64,000 bases of DNA from Anaerolineales bacterium (GTDB taxonomy: Bacteria > Chloroflexota > Anaerolineae > 4572-78 > J111): positions 31,572 through 95,571 of the forward strand of contig JAAUSP010000001.1 in assembly GCA_012032575.1 (NCBI GenBank), in the 5' to 3' direction. The number at the start of each line of letters is the position of its first letter. Within the stretch, counting starts at the first letter, position 1. The position numbers were made by a program, and so were the translations under genes. Positions 43,736-52,721 of this stretch are shown here, piece after piece. Under the pieces are notes generated by a model. That model was not told where the DNA came from and did no database searches. It saw nothing but the letters and a program-made list of their open reading frames with translations.

Positions 43736-46602
43736 TGCGAAGACTACTCAATTTGACCTTTATTATCACTACCGTTTTGGTTGTACTGGCTGCTCAACCA
43801 CCAATTATGCTGGCTCAAGCTCCTATAGGAACAACGGGGCAAGATGGCCCACTGCCTTTATCGGCATATCCGCGACCCAAAAATGACAATGGTATGGGCA
43901 TCCACTGGAGTAGTACGCCTTACGGCGAAGAACCGGAAACAACTGATTACTTTGTGGCTGAAATCAAAGCTATGGGCATTAAATGGGTCAAATTCCTGAA
44001 TGACCAAACCGAAGGTCGCCACCACGATTACCTAGTGCAGCAGTTGGTTACAAATGATATTATGCCTATCGCCCGTATTTACATCGGCTGCAATGACCCA
44101 TTAGATTTAGGCTCGTTGGGCCGGATGGTTGACCATTATGTACCTATGGGCCTTTACTATTATGAATTATACAACGAGCCGGACATCCGGGGACGAGACG
44201 GTGGCTGGTGTGATGATCCTGACCCCGACCCGGAACACCTGGCCCGCGTTTGGGCTCCCGCTGCCCGTGAAATCCAGGCCCGCGGTGGTTATTCCTCACT
44301 TCCTTCGATATTTCCGATGGGCAAGAATGTACAGGGTTGGGAAAACAGCTTTTTTCAGCGTTTTTTGCAAGCCATCAAAAATAACGGCGACGCACCTGTT
44401 CTGTATCGTAGTTGGGGGGCAGTACACAACTATTTTATCAACCATCCCCCAAACTATCCGCTGGATGAGGTCAATCTGACCGGTCGCCTCCTCACCGCCG
44501 AGGAAATCACCCGCTACCATCTGACCGAAGGACATGTTCAGGCGATCAATCAGGCTCGAATGAAACAGCATGAACCAGGCGGCTATCATGTGGGAGACGA
44601 TCCTACCCTCGACGTGACCGGCTTTTTACAATTTATTGGTTATCACAACCAGTTTGTCGAATTGTTTGGCTTTGAAATTCCTCTCATCAGCACCGAGGGT
44701 GGGGCTACGGTTGGCTCTTGTGAAGACCCGCGTTATCCGTGTGTGGATGAGAAAATTCAAATGGAGTGGACGCTGGCGTCTTATGAGTACATGCTCGACG
44801 AGGCACCCGAATATTACTTTGCCAACTGCACCTGGCTGATTGCGCTGAAAGCCTTGGATTTCGGAGGCGGCACAGTTTGGGAAAGCAACGCCTGGTATCA
44901 CGATCGCAAAGGTAATCATTTACCGGTGGTCAATGCACTGAAAAATTACCCCCGTAAAGGACAAGTGCGATGGGATCAGGGTGAAGGCCCCCATATTCAA
45001 CCTGCGGCTGATCGCCCGGCCTTTTCTTCTCTCACGCCCAATTCCGAAACTATCTCAACTCTGTCAGCCCTGGGTGGACTGGCCCAGTATCCGCGCCCAC
45101 AGGGTGACAATGGACGCGGTGTTCATTACGCTCCGACAATTATGGGTCAACCCACCGGAATGGTTGACTTCTTTGTGAACGAGTTGTTGGCGATGAATAT
45201 CAAATGGGTCAAGATTATGCAGGGCGACATCCCCAAGATCGAACACCCTTACCTGGTCGAGCAATTGGTAGCTCACGACATCGAGCCAATCCTGCGCGTT
45301 TATAGACCCTACAACGAACCGTATGAACATCTTGGAACCATCGTAGGTGGTGGAGTTCCCCTGGGCATTCATTATTATGAACTTTACAACGAACCGAACA
45401 TTGGCGGATTTCCAGGGGGATGGCACGATGGGGAAGCGATTAGCGTCGAACGGATGCTGGAACTTTGGCTGCCGGCCGCCGAGGCGATTCAAAATGCGGG
45501 TGGGTATCCGGGTCTGCCTTCCCTCGCCGCAGGCGGTGATTATGATGATATGGTATTTTTGCGAACCTTTTTAAGTCAATTGGCTGCTCAAGGGCGGACT
45601 GATTTACTTCAGCGAGCCTGGATACCGCTGCATAACTATTTTTTCAACCATCCCTTCGACTATCCCACCGATCCGGTGAATCTACAAAACATACCCTTGA
45701 GCGCTGAAGAAATTGCTCATCGAGGACTGAGTATTGAGCAAGTTCAGAGCATCAACACCGCCCGCGCTAATGCCCGTATGCCCGGCGGCTATTACGTGGG
45801 TGACACCGTTCATCAAGACTCTAATGGTTTTTACAAGTTTGACGCCTATGCCAAAATTTTCCACGATCAGTTTGGGTTTTATATCCCCATTATTTCCACC
45901 GAAGGCGGCCCGCTGACCGGCGATCAACAGGATCCGCGCTATCCTGCCGTTACCGATGAGGATGTGACCAATTTAACCCTGCGTGGGTATCATACCATGC
46001 TCGACAGCGCCCCGGCCTACTATTTTGCCTTTACCCCCTGGCTCATGGCCAATGGGGCCGGCGGTCATTGGGATGCTGCCTGGGAAGGGGCAGCGTGGTA
46101 CAAAATGGACGGCACAACTCTGCCCATTGTTGATGCTTTCAAAAATGACCCCCGGCGAGTCGAAGTGAGGGATTGGAGCTATCGTCCCCTCCTTGCCCCA
46201 GCCCCCGAAAACACCCAGCCAATGACAGGGGCGGATACTTCCCCAGAACCCCAGAATCCACAGCCCGAAACTCAAAATCCGGTCGCCCAGATTGTACCCC
46301 TTGCGGGTCCGGGTCCGGCTCAGGAAGTAACTCAGGCTGAATGGCAGACTGCAACCAGTCCATATCCTCGCCTGAGAGTTAACTTATTAAACAATAGCGG
46401 TCAGCAAGTGCGGGTGGCCTGGTCCGACGGCTGGGCCATGCTGGTCCCCGAACCGGGCGGATCGGCTTCAATGCCCCTGACCGAACCCGATGAAACTTAC
46501 ATTATTAGCGTCGCCGGGGGTAGTGGTCAGGCGGTGCAAGCTACAGGCGCAGAGGGTTATGATCTGCATGTGGGATTTCGCCAGGCTGCTGGCGCTCAGT
46601 AA
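43732..46602 (+). CDS. Secreted tandem clan GH-A glycosidase-like protein
   Basis: 956 aa. A Sec signal peptide covers residues 1 to about 28 (LLNLTFIITTVLVVLAAQPPIML). Two homologous TIM-barrel domains follow: about 43-415 with YNEP (Glu149) and ISTEGG (Glu322), and about 448-815 with YNEPN (Glu554) and ISTEGG (Glu724), each starting YPRPxxDNGxGxH. A Pro/Gln-rich linker leads to a small C-terminal beta domain (SPYPRLRVNLLNNSGQQVRVAWSDGW). Both catalytic glutamates of clan GH-A are kept in both domains. They match the single domain at 26305-27582. The start overlaps the FlhB homologue's stop, so it is translated with flagellar export genes. The substrate is unknown; surface glycan or peptidoglycan processing and flagellin glycan trimming are guesses. 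Confidence 0.83.
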   Translation: MMRRLLNLTFIITTVLVVLAAQPPIMLAQAPIGTTGQDGPLPLSAYPRPKNDNGMGIHWSSTPYGEEPETTDYFVAEIKAMGIKWVKFLNDQTEGRHHDYLVQQLVTNDIMPIARIYIGCNDPLDLGSLGRMVDHYVPMGLYYYELYNEPDIRGRDGGWCDDPDPDPEHLARVWAPAAREIQARGGYSSLPSIFPMGKNVQGWENSFFQRFLQAIKNNGDAPVLYRSWGAVHNYFINHPPNYPLDEVNLTGRLLTAEEITRYHLTEGHVQAINQARMKQHEPGGYHVGDDPTLDVTGFLQFIGYHNQFVELFGFEIPLISTEGGATVGSCEDPRYPCVDEKIQMEWTLASYEYMLDEAPEYYFANCTWLIALKALDFGGGTVWESNAWYHDRKGNHLPVVNALKNYPRKGQVRWDQGEGPHIQPAADRPAFSSLTPNSETISTLSALGGLAQYPRPQGDNGRGVHYAPTIMGQPTGMVDFFVNELLAMNIKWVKIMQGDIPKIEHPYLVEQLVAHDIEPILRVYRPYNEPYEHLGTIVGGGVPLGIHYYELYNEPNIGGFPGGWHDGEAISVERMLELWLPAAEAIQNAGGYPGLPSLAAGGDYDDMVFLRTFLSQLAAQGRTDLLQRAWIPLHNYFFNHPFDYPTDPVNLQNIPLSAEEIAHRGLSIEQVQSINTARANARMPGGYYVGDTVHQDSNGFYKFDAYAKIFHDQFGFYIPIISTEGGPLTGDQQDPRYPAVTDEDVTNLTLRGYHTMLDSAPAYYFAFTPWLMANGAGGHWDAAWEGAAWYKMDGTTLPIVDAFKNDPRRVEVRDWSYRPLLAPAPENTQPMTGADTSPEPQNPQPETQNPVAQIVPLAGPGPAQEVTQAEWQTATSPYPRLRVNLLNNSGQQVRVAWSDGWAMLVPEPGGSASMPLTEPDETYIISVAGGSGQAVQATGAEGYDLHVGFRQAAGAQ

Positions 46603-46623
46603 TTGTTGAGGAGAAATAGCGAT

Positions 46624-49600
46624 ATGCCTAGAAACTTAACAGATAAACTATTCAATGCCATTTTTATTGTTACTTTAATCAGCACTTCTGGCTGCACTTT
46701 GGTAGTCAATACCCAGAGGTCAGCAACGACTGAACCCGCGGAAGTCTCTCATGAAGCATCGGCTGAACACCCTGCCGCTGCTTTACCGGCTCTACCGCCT
46801 CTGCCGCCGGTTACGCCAACGCCTATTGCTACGGCGACGCCAACGCCAACTGATATTCCAACCGCGTCTCCAACTACAGTTACTGAGGAGCCGGAACCTA
46901 GTGCCACCGCGGCGACGAGCGAGGAGGCAACAGACACTCCTATTGGAAGTCGGAAATCGGAAGAGGCCGGCTATGGGCTATCGGCAACTGATGAAGCTAT
47001 CGCTTCGACTCCTAAACCGACTTCAAGTTCACACACCTCGACTACGTCCATAACCTCAACCCCGTTGAGTACAGAGACAACTGTGGCCGTATCAACAGGT
47101 ACTTCTCAGACCACAACGATTGTGCTCACCCCTCTGTCAACCCTGGTGGCTGGATTACCGACATCCACACCTCTTTTGACTGAGCCAGCAGCCCACACCT
47201 CGACCGAGGCCCACTCAACAGATTCAGCTCTGGCTCCAACTGCGCTGCCAGCTTTGATTTACCCCACCTCAACGGCTGCAGCACATCAAGAAGATGTATC
47301 TTTGATACCTGACTTGTTGCCCACCACAGCCGTGCCTTCACCTATCCCAGCTACGGTTGTATCAGTTCCACCGACACCGATCCCGACCCCTATCCCTGTT
47401 ACGGTCATGCCAGTTCCACCGACGCCGGTCCCATCTCCTACCCTCCAACCGATGGTGGCTACACCCGAAGACCCAACGTTAATTGCAGCCTCTTCTATGC
47501 CAGCCGCCGCGCCTCAGGCAGCACCTTGCGGAGCGCCCACCATTGGCGAGATGACCTTATCTATCAACACCTATAATTATCAGGCAGCTCTTGTTCCCAC
47601 TGCGGCGGATGACCCGGTTTATCCCTATCCTCGCCTGAATCACGACCAAGTCGGGTCGCCCGCACCGCAGAACTACCGCGCCGTTGTTCTGGAAAATTGT
47701 TATCTGCAACTGACTATTTTACCTGATCTCGGAGGGCGTATCTATCGCTGGATTGATAAGGCCAGTGGGCAAAACTTGTTTTATCAGAATCCGGTTATTA
47801 AACCCACCGGTTGGGGCAATCGGGGTTGGTGGCTGGCCACCGGCGGTCTTGAGTATGCCTTGCCGACTGACGAACACGGTCTAAGTGAGGCTTCGCCCTG
47901 GAGTTACACTCTGCACCAAGGCGATGGCATGGTGGGCGTCACCTTGACCGATGTGGAGGAGCACTCTGGCTTGATGTCGGAAGTGATGATTAGTCTCGAT
48001 GCCGGTCATGCTTACTTTACCTTAGCTCCGCGAATTGCCAACACGACGAGTGCGCCGGTAGCCTATAAATTCTGGCTCAACGGTATGTTTAATTTGGGAT
48101 CTCCGCAGCCCAAAACGGGCATTGAATTCGTACTGCCAGGTAAACAGGTGACGGTTCACTCCACAGGAGACGCGACTTTACCGGGCGCAAATCAATTGAT
48201 GGACTGGCCCATTTTTGCCGGGCGAAACATGAGCGATTATGGGGCCTGGACAAATTATCTGGGAGTTTTTGCAGCGCCAGCGGCCCAGGATAGTTATATG
48301 GGAGCCTACAATCACGCCAACAATTTAGGCGTTGCGCGCATATTTCCCAACCTGGTCGCTCGAGGTGCCAAAATTTTTGGGCCCGCCGATCTCCCTCCGA
48401 ACCTTTGGACCGACGATGGCAGTGGCTACTTTGAACTATGGGGAGGAGTCGCGCCTACCTTTGCCGATACAGCCACTCTCAACCCGGGTGAATGGATCAC
48501 CTGGCAGGAGCGCTGGTATGCCATCGGCAATATGGGTGGCTTTGATTTGGCCAATGAAGAAGCAGCGCTGAAACTCAACCCCACCGACACGATGGTTGAG
48601 GTGGGAGCGGCCAGTACCTATTCCCTCAATGGTGATCTGGTGTTAGGGCAGAATGGTCAAGAAGTAGCGCGCTGGCCGGTTTCACTCCTACCCCAGCAAC
48701 CTTTCCAGGATAACTTTATTTCGGCGCTGCCGCCTAAAACTGGAATTTGGACATTGTCTCTGGTTGACCCAACCGGGCGAGTTGTAGCCTCTATACCTAA
48801 TGGGGCAGCCCCTATTCAAGGCCAGACACCCGCCGCTGGCGCTCAAACCGCGGCTCTACACCAACCGGGAGCGCCGACCCCCACACCCGGATCGGTCCCT
48901 GCTCCATCCGTTCCTCCCACCCCAATGATTATTACAGCTACACCTATTCCTACCCCAACACCGTCAGAACCCACTGCTACCCCAACAGCCACGACCACTC
49001 CGATTGCCACCGTACAAAGCGGGCAGGTTTTGTGGGACCCCAGACTGGATCAGTTAGGAGTCAAATTGACTCGCGCCCAGGTAGAGCCTGGCCAGAATGT
49101 TTATCGGCTGGTGTCTGCCCGCTACCAGGATGAGAATGAGTCCAAAGGACTGCATCACGTTTTTGTGGAGGTAGTGGACGAAAATGGGCGGAGAATCGTG
49201 GGGCAACCAGTCACTTTGGCATGGCACGATGGAAAATCTACCCTCATCACCGAAGATAAACCTGCTCCGGAATATGCGGCTAATGCCCCGCTCTATGGGG
49301 AAATTGCAGATGCTGCCTATGAAGTTTATGTAGACGGCGCTCCCAGTGATAAGGTGAGTGGGTTGGGCTTGCCGGGTAAGCATCACGTCAATTACTTGCT
49401 TACTTTCCAGCGCGCTCCCGCCACTACTGCTGAACCAACCCTGGTATCGCCCTATCCCGTTACACCAACCCCTGTACCTTCTATCACTCCTACGCCATCC
49501 AACAGCGGAGGATATGGCAATGGGGTATTATGGGATCCACGCCTCGATCCATTAGGGATCAAACTGACTCAAGCACAGACACAACCTGGGCAAACCGTTT

Positions 49601-49923
49601 TTCGGCTGGTGTCAGCCCGCTATCAGGATGAAAACGAATCCCAGGGATTGCATCACGTTTTCGTGGAAGTAGTGGATGAAAATGGTCAGCGAATTGTCGG
49701 TCAGACGGTTATTTTGGCTTGGGGAACCGATCAGGCCAAGTTGATCACCGAAAACAAACCTATCCCTGAATACGCTGCCAACGCCGGATTGTACGGCTAT
49801 CTGCCTGATTCGCAGTATCGCGTTTATGTAGATGGCGCTCCCAGCGATGTGGTCGAAGGGCTGGGACTACCAGGCAAACATCACGTCAGTTATTGGCTTA
49901 CCTTTCAAAGAAAGACCCAGTAA
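46624..49923 (+). CDS. Large secreted protein: Thr/Pro linker, DUF5107/mutarotase-like domain, two C-terminal repeats
   Basis: 1,099 aa from the ATG at 46624 (GAGGAGAAATAGCGAT upstream); an earlier TTG is rejected. The N-terminus has a signal sequence ending in a lipobox-like STSGC (Cys24). About 270 residues of Ser/Thr/Pro linker follow. A beta-sandwich domain (about 310-680) shows YRAVVLENCYLQLTILPDLGGRIYRWIDKASGQNLFYQNP and GGWRGWW-type motifs (WWLATGGLEYALPTDEHG), as in DUF5107 and aldose-1-epimerase-like folds that bind sugars. A second TPTP linker precedes two 129-residue repeats (49027-49413 and 49525-49911) starting VLWDPRLDxLGxKLTxAQ. Possibly a surface glycan-binding protein acting with the upstream glycosidase. 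Confidence 0.75.
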   Translation: MPRNLTDKLFNAIFIVTLISTSGCTLVVNTQRSATTEPAEVSHEASAEHPAAALPALPPLPPVTPTPIATATPTPTDIPTASPTTVTEEPEPSATAATSEEATDTPIGSRKSEEAGYGLSATDEAIASTPKPTSSSHTSTTSITSTPLSTETTVAVSTGTSQTTTIVLTPLSTLVAGLPTSTPLLTEPAAHTSTEAHSTDSALAPTALPALIYPTSTAAAHQEDVSLIPDLLPTTAVPSPIPATVVSVPPTPIPTPIPVTVMPVPPTPVPSPTLQPMVATPEDPTLIAASSMPAAAPQAAPCGAPTIGEMTLSINTYNYQAALVPTAADDPVYPYPRLNHDQVGSPAPQNYRAVVLENCYLQLTILPDLGGRIYRWIDKASGQNLFYQNPVIKPTGWGNRGWWLATGGLEYALPTDEHGLSEASPWSYTLHQGDGMVGVTLTDVEEHSGLMSEVMISLDAGHAYFTLAPRIANTTSAPVAYKFWLNGMFNLGSPQPKTGIEFVLPGKQVTVHSTGDATLPGANQLMDWPIFAGRNMSDYGAWTNYLGVFAAPAAQDSYMGAYNHANNLGVARIFPNLVARGAKIFGPADLPPNLWTDDGSGYFELWGGVAPTFADTATLNPGEWITWQERWYAIGNMGGFDLANEEAALKLNPTDTMVEVGAASTYSLNGDLVLGQNGQEVARWPVSLLPQQPFQDNFISALPPKTGIWTLSLVDPTGRVVASIPNGAAPIQGQTPAAGAQTAALHQPGAPTPTPGSVPAPSVPPTPMIITATPIPTPTPSEPTATPTATTTPIATVQSGQVLWDPRLDQLGVKLTRAQVEPGQNVYRLVSARYQDENESKGLHHVFVEVVDENGRRIVGQPVTLAWHDGKSTLITEDKPAPEYAANAPLYGEIADAAYEVYVDGAPSDKVSGLGLPGKHHVNYLLTFQRAPATTAEPTLVSPYPVTPTPVPSITPTPSNSGGYGNGVLWDPRLDPLGIKLTQAQTQPGQTVFRLVSARYQDENESQGLHHVFVEVVDENGQRIVGQTVILAWGTDQAKLITENKPIPEYAANAGLYGYLPDSQYRVYVDGAPSDVVEGLGLPGKHHVSYWLTFQRKTQ

Positions 49924-50006
49924 GTCTTCAAGTGGCATATCAATAAATCTGTCTCACAGGAAACTATACACTTTATTCTGGTATATTTTCCGGGGGAGAA
50001 AACAGT

Positions 50007-52721
50007 ATGAAACTTAGAATCTCAACCAAAATTCTCCTAATCCTGTTGACAACCTCGCTTATTCCGCTGTCAATTGTCGGCTTTGTCGGCTATCGCAACA
50101 GCCAAAATATTACCCAGATTGCAGCCGGGGCCAATCAGGAAATTGCCCAGGTGGCAATGTCGGATAGCACCGATGCCCTCTCCCAAGAACTGAAAACCCG
50201 GCTAAACACCCTGGCTAAAAGCATGGCCGGAGACATCAACGAAACCCTGGTACGAGTGCAGGCCGATACCAGTGAATTGGCCGATTTTGCTACCTATCTT
50301 TACAACCATAAAGAATCTCTGGGTAAATATCCTTATCCCAGTATATACGGCAAGGTGTCAAATGGAGCCTTTGGCAGTGTGGAAAAAAATCAAAACTCCT
50401 GGCTGATGGCCTCAACCCTGGGGCTGAACAAAGAAGGCGAGCCGACCCCTGAGCTTATGGAAGAGATTTATTTGACCGAGTTTTTAGACATAAAGTTCAG
50501 AAGTATTGCTAAAACCAACCCTTATGCGGTGCAGTTGTATTTTAATACCGCCAGCCAACTATCGCGGGGGATGCCGTTTATTAATGGCGAGTATGTTTGG
50601 ATCAACGGTACCGAGCAATTTCCGGCTGATATGGATTTATCCAGCTTCGGCTTTTATTACCTGGCCGACGAAACTCACAACCCCAACCGCACTCCTGTCT
50701 GGACAGAGTTGTATTGGGATCCGGCAGGGTTGGGCTGGATGGTTTCGAGCATAGCGCCGGTTTATCAAACCACACCGGGACAAAAAGATAAACTCAAAGG
50801 CGTCGCCGGCATTGATATTACTCTGGGCAAAATGATTGATGAAATTATCAATGTTCAGGTGGAAAAAACCGGTTTTGCTTTCTTGATGTCTGAAAGTGGT
50901 CAGGCTATTGCTTTCCCGGAACGTGCTGCTGATTTTTTAGGGTTTGAAGGCAGCTTGGAAGGAGATTTCGGCAACGATCAGGAATTATCTTTTTTTCTGA
51001 CTGAGGCCAAGGATACTTCTTTTAAAACAATTATTCAAAAAATGCAGGCTGGTGAAGAGGGTCTGACTACCTATACCCCACCTTTCAAGAAACCAGATGG
51101 AAGAGGGGTTCAATATCTTTTCGCTTACCAACCCATCCCGCTAACCTATTGGAGCGTCGGAATTGTCGTCCCATTCGATGAAGTAATTGCTCCCGCTATC
51201 GCTACCAACGAAAAGATTACGGCCAATATGCAAACGGCCTCACAGACCCTCCAGGAGCGATCTCAATCGCTTATGAGTACCTTTTTTCTAATTACCGGAG
51301 GAATTGTAGTCAGTTTGCTACCTGTCTCAATTCTTTTTTCCAAAACCATTTCCAACCCAATCCAGTTGTTAAGCGATGGCTCACGCAGGATTGGCGCCGG
51401 CGATTTAGCGCATCGGATTACCCTTCAATCAGGGGATGAAATTGAAAATTTGGCTAAAGCGTTTAATCAAATGGCCGGGGATTTACAGGACAAAATTGGT
51501 GAAATTGAGGCTGCCAATACCGAACTCCGAAAATTGGACGAACTGAAGTCACAATTCATTTCCATTGCTTCCCATGAATTACGCACGCCTCTCATCGCTA
51601 TTCAAGGTTATGTGGATTTGCTTCGCAACGGTAAAGGGCAAGGGTTGAATGAGGACCAAAAAAAGATGCTCGATACGGTTTCCAGAAATGCCACCCGCCT
51701 TGCCAGGATTGTTAGTGAGCTGCTGGATATATCAAGAATTGAAGAAAATAAACTTGTGCTCAGGGAAGAAATCATATCCATTGATGAAATTATTCGAGAA
51801 GTAATAGATGAAAATAGACCTTCGCTGGATAAACGAGGCCATAATGTAACGATAGAACTTCAACCGAACCTGCCAAAAGTTCTGGGAGATCGGGACAGAC
51901 TGGCGCAAGTCATCATTAACCTGTTGGGCAATGCCATAAAATACACCCCGGATGGTGGACATATCCAAATAAAAGGAGAAACGGTAAATGATTATGTTCA
52001 TCTCAGTGTTAGTGATAACGGTATCGGCATTAAAACAGAACATATTGGACAGCTCTTCAAACGCTTTTCAACCGTGGGAGATGTTACCAAACATAGAACC
52101 AGCAAAGAAGATTTTCTAGCTGGTGGAACGGGGTTGGGTCTATCCATTGTTGAAGGAATTATAAAAGCGCATGGGGGTCGAGTGTGGGTAGAAAGTGAGT
52201 ACAGTCAGGGGTCCACTTTTCATATTAATCTACCTATTGCCACAGACAACGCATTAGCTGCTGCCACAGCGCAAGACTTTCAGGTTGGTGAACAAAAAGT
52301 CTTCAAGGTTACTCAATTTGAACGCGCCGAAAACAGGAACATTATCAAAAATATTGGGCGGCTCAAGATTTTGATAATTGACGACGAGGAAGATGCCCTT
52401 GAAGTCACCCAAAGTGTCTTGGCTGAGAGTTATGAGGTTATCGCCGCCCGGACCAGTGCTACCGGCTTAAAAGAAGCCCTCAGCCACACCCCTGATCTTA
52501 TTTTAATTGACGCATGGATACCCGGTATCTCTGGCTATGATGTCTGCAAAACACTCAAGCGCAATGTTAAAACCAAAGAAATACCCATTATCTTTGTTAC
52601 AGCCGCCGCCCAAAGTGTAGACGAAGAACGCGCCCAAATCGCCGGAGCAGATGGGTTTGTTAGCAAACCTTTCAAAAAAGACGATTTAATTAATCTAATC
52701 GAAAGCTTTAGAACAGAATGA
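50007..52721 (+). CDS. Hybrid histidine kinase dCache-HAMP-HisKA-HATPase-REC
   Basis: 904 aa. A membrane helix (ILLILLTTSLIPLSIVGFVGY), an extracellular Cache-type sensor of about 370 residues (GLGWMVSSIAPVYQ...LKGVAGIDITLGKMIDEI) and a second helix at about 422-445 come first. HAMP (NPIQLLSDGSRRIGAGDLAHRI), H-box (FISIASHELRTPLIAIQGYVDLL), HATPase (INLLGNAIKYTPDGG, SDNGIGI, GTGLGLSIV) and a receiver (ILIIDDEEDALEV, LILIDAWIPGISGYDV, FVSKPF) follow. It senses an external ligand. The 83-bp gap upstream shows no known promoter. ATGA overlap joins it to the next kinase. Confidence 0.93.
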   Translation: MKLRISTKILLILLTTSLIPLSIVGFVGYRNSQNITQIAAGANQEIAQVAMSDSTDALSQELKTRLNTLAKSMAGDINETLVRVQADTSELADFATYLYNHKESLGKYPYPSIYGKVSNGAFGSVEKNQNSWLMASTLGLNKEGEPTPELMEEIYLTEFLDIKFRSIAKTNPYAVQLYFNTASQLSRGMPFINGEYVWINGTEQFPADMDLSSFGFYYLADETHNPNRTPVWTELYWDPAGLGWMVSSIAPVYQTTPGQKDKLKGVAGIDITLGKMIDEIINVQVEKTGFAFLMSESGQAIAFPERAADFLGFEGSLEGDFGNDQELSFFLTEAKDTSFKTIIQKMQAGEEGLTTYTPPFKKPDGRGVQYLFAYQPIPLTYWSVGIVVPFDEVIAPAIATNEKITANMQTASQTLQERSQSLMSTFFLITGGIVVSLLPVSILFSKTISNPIQLLSDGSRRIGAGDLAHRITLQSGDEIENLAKAFNQMAGDLQDKIGEIEAANTELRKLDELKSQFISIASHELRTPLIAIQGYVDLLRNGKGQGLNEDQKKMLDTVSRNATRLARIVSELLDISRIEENKLVLREEIISIDEIIREVIDENRPSLDKRGHNVTIELQPNLPKVLGDRDRLAQVIINLLGNAIKYTPDGGHIQIKGETVNDYVHLSVSDNGIGIKTEHIGQLFKRFSTVGDVTKHRTSKEDFLAGGTGLGLSIVEGIIKAHGGRVWVESEYSQGSTFHINLPIATDNALAAATAQDFQVGEQKVFKVTQFERAENRNIIKNIGRLKILIIDDEEDALEVTQSVLAESYEVIAARTSATGLKEALSHTPDLILIDAWIPGISGYDVCKTLKRNVKTKEIPIIFVTAAAQSVDEERAQIAGADGFVSKPFKKDDLINLIESFRTE

